A program made the position numbers and the translations under genes. Below, piece by piece: positions 1-6,374 of a stretch of 10,485 bases of DNA. Source of the DNA: Nannocystaceae bacterium (GTDB lineage: Bacteria; Myxococcota_A; Polyangia; Nannocystales; Nannocystaceae). The DNA is taken from NCBI GenBank assembly GCA_016763875.1, contig JAESSZ010000275.1, positions 1 through 10,485 on the forward strand, given 5' to 3'. A model generated the notes under the pieces. That model made no database searches, had not been told where the DNA came from, and was given only the letters and a program-made list of their open reading frames with translations. The number at the start of each line of letters is the position of its first letter. Positions within the stretch are counted from its first letter, which is position 1.

Positions 1-2
1 AA

Positions 3-260
3 AACGGGTACATCGACTGCGAGGACTTCAGTTGCTCGGACAACCCTGCGGTTTCGGTGTGCGATTCTGGCACCTCGGACGGCGGCGGCGAGGGCGAGGG
101 CGAGGGCGAGGGCGAGGGCGAGGGCGGCGAGACCGGCGGGGTGAACCCCAATAGCTGCCAGGGGAACTGCGGCGGCCAGGCTCCCGGAGGGTGCTACTGC
201 GATGCCGCCTGCGTCGGGGAGGGGGACTGCTGCGGGGACTACGCCGCGCTGTGCACCTGA
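3..260 (+). CDS. 3' end of a secreted protein with a C-terminal somatomedin-B-like domain
   Basis: The reading frame is open from the left edge to TGA at 258-260, so the start lies outside the window. The visible part begins with NGYIDCEDFSCSDNP, an Asp/Cys-rich segment of the kind seen in secreted myxobacterial proteins. It continues through a Ser/Asp/Gly linker with six Glu-Gly repeats and ends in a compact domain running from SCQGNC to DYAALC. That domain has eight cysteines, with the signature CYCDxxC and DCCxDY, which fits the somatomedin-B fold (normally four disulfides). SMB domains are best known from animal extracellular proteins such as vitronectin and are typically protein-binding. 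An extracellular or surface location is therefore likely. Function is unknown, because the main body of the protein is not visible. The next gene starts immediately after the stop. Confidence 0.8.
   Translation, partial: NGYIDCEDFSCSDNPAVSVCDSGTSDGGGEGEGEGEGEGEGGETGGVNPNSCQGNCGGQAPGGCYCDAACVGEGDCCGDYAALCT
90..125 (+). repeat. Six tandem copies of GAGGGC encoding (Glu-Gly)6
   Basis: Six perfect 6-base units GAGGGC lie in frame between the two Cys-rich segments of the first gene and encode an acidic, flexible Glu-Gly linker. Because the unit is a multiple of three, slippage would change linker length without breaking the frame. Confidence 0.95.
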
Positions 261-1496
261 GTGGGTCGCGGACCGTCGTTGCGCCGAGGTGGGCCCGCGT
301 CTACGCTCGCTCGCCTCGTGGCACGGTCCGTCTCGACGATCGTCTTGGTGCTCGCGTTGGTCACCGCCGCGTCCACGCTCGGGTTTCAGCGGACGGCCGT
401 GTCCGCGGTGCCCCCGGCCCCGACGCAAGCGGCGGTGAGCATCGTCCTGCTCGCGGAGTCGGTTGCTCCGTCCAGCCTCGAGCGAGCGCAGTACGAAGCG
501 ATCGAAGACCATGCCCAAAGCGTGGGGCTGAGCGTCGTCCGTCCTGAGCCGTCAGGCGACGGTCGGCTGGCGCAAGCGCTCGAAAGCTCCACTGAACGCG
601 GTGTTCTCGGGGTCTTCTGGATTCGCACCCGCCCACGCAAGCTGACGATCTACATGTATGAGCCTCGCGCACAGGGGGTGTTCATTCGCGAACTCGAGCG
701 CACGCCCGATGACGGCGACGCCGCGTTGATCGAAGCGGTCGGACTCATCGTCGCGTCGACCGCCGCCGCGCTTCGCGAACACGAAACGGGTGAGGCCCAC
801 GGTGAGCAAGCCCACCCGGGTGGGATGCGTCTCTTGGACGCGGACGAACTCGCGAAACTGCAGCCGGTCGCCCGCGAGGAGGCTCGGCCGCAACCCGACG
901 TACCGCCGCCCGCCACTGATGCGGGGCCCGGGTCGACCGCCGTCAGCCGTCCCAACGTGGGGCTTCGGCTCCTGGCCGCCTACCTTGGCGATGGGTTCAA
1001 TCGGGCGGCGCCGTGGCAGAGCGGCGCTCGTCTCGGTCTGGGAGTGCTGCCACATCAACGCGTGCGGATCGACCTTGCGTACGGCTTTGTGGGCCCGGGT
1101 ACGGCCGGCGGCCAGCCGAGGCTGCGCGTGTTTCGGCACGAGATCGGCATCGACGTGGGTGTTGGTGGCGATCTCGGCGACCGACTGACGCTGCACGGTA
1201 CCGCTGTCGTCGCCGCGAGCTTTGTCCGTTGGCGGCTCGAACAACGTCGCGGGCTTCGCCCGATTGCGCGCGTCGGACCTATGCTTGAGATCGGGATTCG
1301 ACTCGTCGCCGGGTTGTATCTCGACATCGGTGTGGGTGCGATGGTGTCGCTCAACCGCTTCGCTTTTGTGCTCTGCGAAACCCCAGATAGCGCATGCACG
1401 GGCGAGGACCGAGACGTCGTGGCGAGCAGCGGGCGCGTGAGTCCGCGCGGGACGGTCGGCCTGTCCTACCGTTTCGGGCGGACACCAGGACGCTGA
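261..1496 (+). CDS. Exported protein with C-terminal outer-membrane beta-barrel
   Basis: This 411-residue product is not assigned to a named family. A hydrophobic stretch at about residues 24-40 (STIVLVLALVTAASTLGF) is a signal peptide. Residues ~55-170 form a compact alpha/beta domain with segments such as GVFWIRTRPRKLTIYMYE. After a Pro-rich linker (~200-225) the C-terminal ~180 residues show alternating amphipathic beta strands and end in LSYRFG, which resembles the aromatic terminal beta-signal of outer-membrane barrels. The barrel most likely sits in the outer membrane with the N-terminal domain in the periplasm. The GTG start directly abuts the upstream TGA, suggesting coupling. GTG at 318 is an alternative that gives a more compact signal peptide (MARSVSTIVLVLALV). 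Neither start has a clear Shine-Dalgarno. The stop is 18 bases before the sigma-factor ORF, so it may belong to the same unit. Confidence 0.75.
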   Translation: MGRGPSLRRGGPASTLARLVARSVSTIVLVLALVTAASTLGFQRTAVSAVPPAPTQAAVSIVLLAESVAPSSLERAQYEAIEDHAQSVGLSVVRPEPSGDGRLAQALESSTERGVLGVFWIRTRPRKLTIYMYEPRAQGVFIRELERTPDDGDAALIEAVGLIVASTAAALREHETGEAHGEQAHPGGMRLLDADELAKLQPVAREEARPQPDVPPPATDAGPGSTAVSRPNVGLRLLAAYLGDGFNRAAPWQSGARLGLGVLPHQRVRIDLAYGFVGPGTAGGQPRLRVFRHEIGIDVGVGGDLGDRLTLHGTAVVAASFVRWRLEQRRGLRPIARVGPMLEIGIRLVAGLYLDIGVGAMVSLNRFAFVLCETPDSACTGEDRDVVASSGRVSPRGTVGLSYRFGRTPGR

Positions 1497-1514
1497 GCGA
1501 AAAAAGTCACCCAG

Positions 1515-2183
1515 TTGTGCGCCGTGTTGGCTCTGTCTGTTGAGGTCTTGGATCGTCGATGCACGGATGTATGTGGCATACCTATCGACGGTTTGGGCGA
1601 CACGCGCACGGCGAGCAGCGGACGCGCAGGAGAGTTGGCACTGGTGCAGCGCTGCCGCGATGGCGACGTGGACGCCAAGCGCCTACTGTTACAGCGTGTC
1701 CTACCGGTGCTGCATCAGGCGGTCACAACCCTGCTGGGCCCGGGCGCGGATGCCGATGATGCCGTGCAGCAGGCGGCGATCGATGTGCTGCGGGGCTTGG
1801 GTAGTTTTCGTGGGGAGTCGAATCTCGCTGCGTGGGCGCGCACGGTCGCCGTTCGCGCTGGGCTCAAGTCCGTCCGGCATCGCAGCCGACACCTCAGTGC
1901 TGTCGACCCCGAGACTTTGCCCGCACCGCCTATCGCAGACGCCGCGTTCACCGAGAGCATCCCGCAATCGATCGAGTCGTATCTGCGGCAGTTACCGCCA
2001 GTCCAGCGGGAGGCGCTGGTCCTGCGCCATGGCCTGGGTTGCACGGTGCCCGAGATCTCCGAGTTGCTCGGGGTCCCGGTCAACACGGTCAAGTCCCGCT
2101 TGCTGCACGGTCGCCGTGAGGTGCGGCGATGCATCCGCCGTGACGAGGCAATCGGTGCGAAACGTCCCGGGGAGGCACTATGA
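1515..2183 (+). CDS. ECF-type RNA polymerase sigma factor (sigma-70 family)
   Basis: The 222-residue product directs RNA polymerase to specific promoters. Sigma region 2 covers about residues 45-122 and includes DADDAVQQAAIDVLRGL and FRGESNLAAWARTVAVRAG, the core-binding and -10-recognition helices with the usual Trp. Region 4 covers about 155-208, where LPPVQREALVLRHGLG is followed by the helix-turn-helix VPEISELLGVPVNTVKSRL. Regions 1 and 3 are absent, as in ECF sigmas. The start is uncertain. TTG at 1515 gives a ~40-residue N-terminal extension; GTG 1524 and TTG 1593 are in-frame alternatives, none with a strong ribosome site. Its stop overlaps the next ATG (ATGA), so it is translationally coupled to the FecR/TPR gene, its likely regulatory partner. 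The regulon cannot be read from this window. Confidence 0.92.
   Translation: MCAVLALSVEVLDRRCTDVCGIPIDGLGDTRTASSGRAGELALVQRCRDGDVDAKRLLLQRVLPVLHQAVTTLLGPGADADDAVQQAAIDVLRGLGSFRGESNLAAWARTVAVRAGLKSVRHRSRHLSAVDPETLPAPPIADAAFTESIPQSIESYLRQLPPVQREALVLRHGLGCTVPEISELLGVPVNTVKSRLLHGRREVRRCIRRDEAIGAKRPGEAL
2169..2175 (+). promoter_or_regulatory. Shine-Dalgarno GGGGAGG for the FecR/TPR gene
   Basis: GGGGAGG lies inside the last codons of the sigma-factor gene, 4 bases upstream of ATG 2180. It is the strongest ribosome site seen in the window and fixes that start, although the spacing is short. Confidence 0.7.
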
Positions 2184-3402
2184 AGGGGCACGCTGAACCG
2201 GTGGTCGATGATGCGACGGACGCACGCTGGTGCGAGCGGCAGGACGCAATAGCCGTTGGTGACGAGCCCGACGGTGATGCGGTGCTCGTTGGCATGACGG
2301 ACCCTCGGTGGGCGCGGGAGGAATCGTTCTACGACGGGCTCAAGGTGCAGGTGCAGTCGCGTCCAGAAGGGTTCATCGAGGTCGAGCGCGCGGTCATCGA
2401 CGACATCATCGACCAGGCGATCTTGGCCGACGACGCGCCCGGTATCGTCCCCCCCCGATCGAGTCAGGCGTCCTTGCGATGGCTGACACCACTCATTGCG
2501 GTCGCAGCCGCTGCGTTGCTGTGGGTTGTGTGGCCGGGACCTGATGCGACACGAGCACTGGCCGGGACGTGGGTCGCGCAGCGAGACGGCACGCGGCACG
2601 ATGGTGGTGGCGCACTGCCCTTGGCGATGTGGCTCGTCGCCGACGACGAAACCTGCGGCTCGGTCGGAGAGGCGGTTGTATGTGCAAGTTCGGGGACGAT
2701 TGTGCGGATTGGCGTTCCTCGGCCTGGTGCCTTGCCGCGTATAGAAGTCGAACGGGGCTCAGTGACCGTGGCGCACGGTACGTGGACGGTTGTGACCGGA
2801 CCCGGCGAGCGCACCCTGTCGGCCGGTGAGTCATTTGCTGTGCCAGCCTCGGCGGTCGTCGCGACCGCGTTGCCGACGGGCCCGGGGGACGTCACGGCTC
2901 CAGCCCCCGCTCTCAGTGCTGAACGATTTCCTGATCCGTCTACTGACCCACACGCCGTGGAACCTGGCACGAGCGTCGCGTCGCAACCGGCCGCACCGAA
3001 ACACGCCGAGCCATCGCGTCCGGGTCGCAGTGGCTCGTCCGAGGACGCCGCTACGCTGCTCGCGCGCGCGCGTTCGCGACGTGGCCAGGGTGATGCAAAG
3101 CGGGCCGCGCAAAGCTACGCGCGACTTATTAGGCTCCACCTCGCGGCGCTGAAGCAAAAGTCGCTCGCATTTCCTTGGGTCAGTTGCGACTGCAGTCGGG
3201 GCGCGCGAAAGCGGCGCTATCGTTGTTCGAGCGCTACCTGGAAGACGGGGGGCCGCTCGCGGAGGAGGCGCTATGGGGTAAGATTCAGGCCTTGCTCGGT
3301 CTACGACGAACGTCGGCATTGGCGGCGGCGGTCGATACTCTTGACCGTCGGTTTCCTCGCAGCGTCTACCGTCACCGCGCGCGTCAATTGGTGAGGCCGT
3401 GA
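2180..3402 (+). CDS. FecR-like anti-sigma/TPR membrane protein, with apparent frameshift near 3139
   Basis: This is the likely membrane regulator of the preceding sigma factor. Residues 1-99 are acidic and cytoplasmic. Residues ~101-119 (LTPLIAVAAAALLWVVWPG) are the single membrane helix. Residues ~165-222 resemble a FecR domain, with IEVERGSVTVA and GPGERTLSAGESFAV. A Pro/Ala linker follows, then TPR-like helices from about residue 288. After ARLIRLH (codon 3137-3139) the original frame yields an 84-residue Arg-rich tail ending at 3394. The frame one base back continues the TPR sensibly (PRGAEAKVARISLGQLRLQ) to TGA at 3400-3402. One extra C in CTCCACCTCGC would restore a 407-residue protein. 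The repaired stop overlaps the next gene's GTG by 4 bases, which supports the repair. A sequencing error or a real mutation are both possible. Confidence 0.85.
2449..2456 (+). repeat. Eight-C homopolymer inside the FecR/TPR gene
   Basis: Eight consecutive C residues encode part of VPPR just before the membrane helix. The frame is consistent before and after, so the length given is probably correct, but such tracts slip in replication and in sequencing. Confidence 0.9.
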
Positions 3403-4430
3403 GACCATCGTTTGCGGGGTTGATCGCAGGGTTGATCGCGGGGCTACTCGCTGGCCTCGTGTTGACCGGGTGTGCGGACGAGGTCGTGGGTTACATCGCT
3501 GATGGCGGCAGCACGCGATTCGATGACTCGGGGACCGATGCGACGCAAGACTCGACTGGCGCTGGAAGCGACTTGGGTGACGCAAGCGGAGGGGGAGTGG
3601 GGAGCGGTACAGGGAGCGTCTCGGTGCTGCCTGACTTTGTCGCCGTTGGCTTCTCCGAGATGATCGCCGTCTCGTTTGACGACGGCCGGTCCTGGCTCGA
3701 GATCGACGAGCCTGAGAGTCCGGTTGAAGTAAGCCACCAAGATATCGCTCGCAGCCCTGACGCCATCGTCGTTGTGGGTGGCGCTTCGACGATGGTGAGC
3801 CTCGACGGCCTGTCGTGGAGCGCGTACGGCGACGAACTCGGGTACGCGCGCGCCGTAGCGTTTGGCGCGGGTATGTTCGTGGGCGTGGGGCTCGATCGTC
3901 TTGCTCGGTCACCAGACGCCGTTGGCTGGATCGACGCCCGCGACGGCGTACGAGATTTTGACCTACAGGCGGTGGCTTTTGGCGACGGCCGTTTTGTGGC
4001 CGTCGGCATCGACACCTTGGCCACGTCCACCGACGGTCGCGATTGGCAGTTCACGCCTCTAGATGGGCCGAAGCTGTCGGCCGTCGCATTCGGCAACGGC
4101 CGCTTCGTCGCGGTGGGGATGGGTCGTATCGCAGTGACGGTGGACGGAGAGACGCTTGTGCACGATGCCTTGGACGAACTGGGCTACAGCCACGTGTGTT
4201 TCTTTGACGGGGAATTTGCTGCGCTGTCGCAGCGAGTTGTGCGTCGCAGCGTGGACGGAACGGAATGGCGCGAGTTCTCGATTCCCGACTCGGGAAGCAT
4301 GGGCTGCGGCCCGGACAGTGTCGTGAGCGCTGACCAGGAACGAATCTACCGGGGGGATACGTTGCTCACTCTGGACCCCGTCGAGACGGTCACCACGCCC
4401 GTCCATGCAATGCAGTACACCGGCCTGTAG
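3399..4430 (+). CDS. Lipoprotein with Asp-box (BNR-like) repeats, probable beta-propeller
   Basis: The 343-residue product has a lipoprotein signal peptide ending in the lipobox LTGC with Cys25 as lipidated residue, then a low-complexity Ser/Gly/Asp linker to about residue 75. The rest consists of ~40-residue repeats of the form AVAFGxGxFVAVG...SxDGxxW. Asp-boxes end near Trp99, Trp140, Trp177, Trp216 and Trp290, with a degenerate unit (VTVDGETL) near 247-253. That makes about six blades, possibly a seventh from the C-terminus. Asp-box propellers occur in sialidases and photosystem II assembly proteins, but also in many binding proteins, and no catalytic set is recognisable here. The GTG start overlaps the stop of the repaired FecR/TPR gene by 4 bases, so it is coupled to the sigma/FecR pair and is a plausible output or sensor of it. 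Confidence 0.8.
   Translation: MRPSFAGLIAGLIAGLLAGLVLTGCADEVVGYIADGGSTRFDDSGTDATQDSTGAGSDLGDASGGGVGSGTGSVSVLPDFVAVGFSEMIAVSFDDGRSWLEIDEPESPVEVSHQDIARSPDAIVVVGGASTMVSLDGLSWSAYGDELGYARAVAFGAGMFVGVGLDRLARSPDAVGWIDARDGVRDFDLQAVAFGDGRFVAVGIDTLATSTDGRDWQFTPLDGPKLSAVAFGNGRFVAVGMGRIAVTVDGETLVHDALDELGYSHVCFFDGEFAALSQRVVRRSVDGTEWREFSIPDSGSMGCGPDSVVSADQERIYRGDTLLTLDPVETVTTPVHAMQYTGL
3419..3442 (+). repeat. Two 12-base direct repeats in the lipoprotein signal peptide
   Basis: GTTGATCGCAGG is followed directly by GTTGATCGCGGG (one mismatch). The pair encodes the GLIAGLIA portion of the signal peptide's hydrophobic core and looks like a local in-frame duplication. Confidence 0.85.
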
Positions 4431-4431
4431 C

Positions 4432-4457
4432 GTACCGCCCGGTACAGCTATTTCTTT
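4432..4457 (+). terminator. Possible weak terminator after the propeller lipoprotein
   Basis: A 5-bp stem GTACC/GGTAC with a 4-base loop lies just after the stop codon and is followed by a T-rich stretch (TATTTCTTT). The stem is short and the T-run interrupted, so attenuation or a chance hairpin are equally possible. Confidence 0.25.
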
Positions 4458-4529
4458 GACCCGGTTGTCGTCCGTCGCGGCTCTGTCTCTCAGGTCGGCG
4501 CGTCGCGTTGCGGGTTGACCCGGTGGACG
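4456..4529 (+). promoter_or_regulatory. Imperfect 15-base direct repeat in the gap before the DUF1592 gene
   Basis: TTGACCCGGTTGTCG (4456-4470) and TTGACCCGGTGGACG (4515-4529) match at 13 of 15 positions and are 59 bases apart. They lie in the only sizeable gap of the main operon, upstream of the preferred start at 4533. They could be paired regulator sites. Each begins with a -35-like TTGACC, but no convincing -10 box follows either. The role is unproven. Confidence 0.3.
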
Positions 4530-4532
4530 AAA

Positions 4533-6365
4533 GTGACACAGGTACGACATCAGACCATATGGCTGAGCCTCGCAATGGCTCTGCACGCCGGGTGCTACAC
4601 CGGGTCCTCTGGCAACCAGGCGGCGACGGACGGCGCCGAAGGAACCGGTGACTCCGATGCCGTCGACGATGGCGGAGGCAGCGACGACGACGGGGACGGC
4701 GGGGACGACGGCGTATTCGGGTGCACCCAGGAAGGCCTGCCCGAGACAATCGCGCTGCGCCGCCTCTCGAAGGTGCAATACGCGAACACGGTCGCCGACC
4801 TCATCGCGTGGGCGGACGCAGACAACGCCGAGGCGATCTTGGCGCAGGCGCAGTCGGAGATCGACCAGTTGCCGGACGATCTACGGGTTCGTAGCGCTCA
4901 GGACTTCCGCGGCGGGATGCGACGCCTCGACCAGGCCGTCCACCAAGAGCACATCAACCAGAGCTACGAGGTCGGTCGAGTCGTCGGGGCTGCAATGACG
5001 ACCCCGGACCGTATTGCGGGTCTCGTCGGTGCGTGCGCGACCGATGCCGACACGGCCAACGACGAGCAATGCATCGACGACTTCATTGCGCGCTTTGGTG
5101 AGCGTGCCCATCGCAGGCCGCTGACCGACGAAGAACTCGTGTTGTACCGCGAGGTGTTCGATGGCGACGGCGCGACTCAAGGCATGGAGTCCGTCGCATT
5201 CGCGGACGTGATCCAGGCGATGATGGGCTCTCCGTTCTTCTTGTACGCGGTGGAGCACGGCGAGCCCGATCCCGAGGAGGATGGGAGCTACCGGCTTAGT
5301 GCGTACGAACTTGCCTCGCGGCTGTCGTACCATTTTTGGCAAACCATGCCGGACGAGGCGCTACTCGCTTCCGCCGCCTCGGGCGAGCTCGTCACCCAAC
5401 AGGGGTACGAGGCGCAAGTGGACCGCATGCTGATCGACCCGCGGACGCGAGCCGCCGTTGGCGAGTTTTATCGCGACTGGCTGTGGCTCGAAGACGTTCC
5501 CTCGGTGGCGGCGCTGCTGGGCAGTCCCAAGTACGACGGTTTTCTGGACGGCATGACGCCGAACGCCGAAACGACGCAGAACATGCGGGACGAGGTGCTA
5601 CGGATGGCGCTGTACTACACGTTTGATGTCGAGGGGGGGCTGTCGGACTTGCTCACGAGTGATCGTATTTTTCCCGTCACCGACGACCTCGCCGCGATCT
5701 ACGGGGTCGCCCCATGGGATGGTCAGGGGGAGCCGCCAGTCGCACCCGAAGCACAACGTCTGGGGCTGCTTACGCGCGCAGGCATGTTGGCCACCGGGTC
5801 CTCGAACAGTCATCCGGTGCTTCGAGGGGTGTTCATTCGTCGCGCACTTCTTTGCGATCCCCTGCCGCCGCCGCCAGCGGACGTCGATACGACCGCGCCA
5901 TCGGGTGCCGCGGGCAGCTCGACGCGGCAGGCCGTGGAGGCGCTCACCGAGGCCAACGCTGTATGTCGCGGTTGCCACGATTCATTCAACCCCCTTGGGT
6001 TCATCCTCGAGGGATTTGACGCCGCTGGTCGGTTTCGGACTGACGAGCGCATCCTGCATCAGGACGGCAGCGTCATCGATACGGTTCCCATCGACGACAC
6101 CGCGATCGCTCGGGTTGACGGTAGCGATGCGTCGGAAGTCTCCGGTGCCGCGGAACTTGCAATCGCGCTCGCCGACAGCGGACGTGTTGAGCGGTGTTTT
6201 GCGCGCCACTATGTACGCTTCACGTTCGCACGCGAGGAAGACCTCCAAGAGGACGCGTGCATGATCGAAGGCCTGAGCGCGTTGGCGACCGACCAACCGC
6301 TCTCCGAAATGCTGCGCTCGGTCGCATTCACGGCTGCCTTTCGCCAACGGACATTCGAGCAATAG
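4533..6365 (+). CDS. DUF1592/DUF1588-family lipoprotein with CxxCH motif
   Basis: The preferred start is GTG 4533, because it gives a compact lipoprotein signal (MTQVRHQTIWLSLAMALHAGC) with lipobox LHAGC and lipidated Cys21. TTG 4515 would add six residues. An Asp/Gly-rich linker runs to about residue 65. Then come segments of the multidomain family known from Planctomycetes and Myxococcota: DUF1587-like (ALRRLSKVQYANTVADLI, ~74-91), DUF1595-like (ARFGERAHRRPLTDEE, ~186-201), DUF1592-like (RLSAYELASRLSYHFWQ, ~254-270), DUF1588-like (RLGLLTRAGMLATGSSNSHP to CRGCHDSFNPLGFILEGFD, ~409-496) and a DUF1585-like end (FARHYVRFTFAREEDL). CRGCH at ~478-482 is a possible covalent heme-c site. The substrate is unknown. 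The next gene starts 9 bases later, the usual DUF1592-DUF1552 arrangement, so the two products probably act together in the envelope. Confidence 0.88.
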   Translation: MTQVRHQTIWLSLAMALHAGCYTGSSGNQAATDGAEGTGDSDAVDDGGGSDDDGDGGDDGVFGCTQEGLPETIALRRLSKVQYANTVADLIAWADADNAEAILAQAQSEIDQLPDDLRVRSAQDFRGGMRRLDQAVHQEHINQSYEVGRVVGAAMTTPDRIAGLVGACATDADTANDEQCIDDFIARFGERAHRRPLTDEELVLYREVFDGDGATQGMESVAFADVIQAMMGSPFFLYAVEHGEPDPEEDGSYRLSAYELASRLSYHFWQTMPDEALLASAASGELVTQQGYEAQVDRMLIDPRTRAAVGEFYRDWLWLEDVPSVAALLGSPKYDGFLDGMTPNAETTQNMRDEVLRMALYYTFDVEGGLSDLLTSDRIFPVTDDLAAIYGVAPWDGQGEPPVAPEAQRLGLLTRAGMLATGSSNSHPVLRGVFIRRALLCDPLPPPPADVDTTAPSGAAGSSTRQAVEALTEANAVCRGCHDSFNPLGFILEGFDAAGRFRTDERILHQDGSVIDTVPIDDTAIARVDGSDASEVSGAAELAIALADSGRVERCFARHYVRFTFAREEDLQEDACMIEGLSALATDQPLSEMLRSVAFTAAFRQRTFEQ

Positions 6366-6368
6366 GAA
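6364..6368 (+). promoter_or_regulatory. Shine-Dalgarno AGGAA for the DUF1552 gene
   Basis: AGGAA overlaps the stop codon of the DUF1592 gene and sits 6 bases before ATG 6375, supporting that start and translational linkage. Confidence 0.6.
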
Positions 6369-6374
6369 ACGACG

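Noticed and set aside
552..1244. 230-residue minus-strand open frame
   Set aside because: It lies opposite the barrel-protein gene, has no recognisable motifs, and is a typical high-GC antisense shadow.
1715..2599. 294-residue minus-strand open frame
   Set aside because: Antisense to the sigma and FecR genes, Arg-rich composition, no domain; both sense genes are clearly coding.
3175..3402. Independent 75-residue gene starting at TTG 3175
   Set aside because: Its sequence is the missing TPR end of the FecR/TPR gene in the shifted frame, so it is part of that broken gene rather than a separate one.
4515..4545. Sigma-70 promoter using TTGACC at 4515
   Set aside because: No acceptable -10 hexamer occurs 16-18 bases downstream, and the box overlaps the coding start.
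4059..4778. 239-residue minus-strand open frame
   Set aside because: Spans the end of the propeller lipoprotein, the gap and the start of the DUF1592 gene in antisense; no motif or ribosome site.
5633..5639. Seven-G run in the DUF1592 gene as a phase-variation tract
   Set aside because: The frame is intact on both sides and short G runs are common in this composition; nothing else suggests switching.
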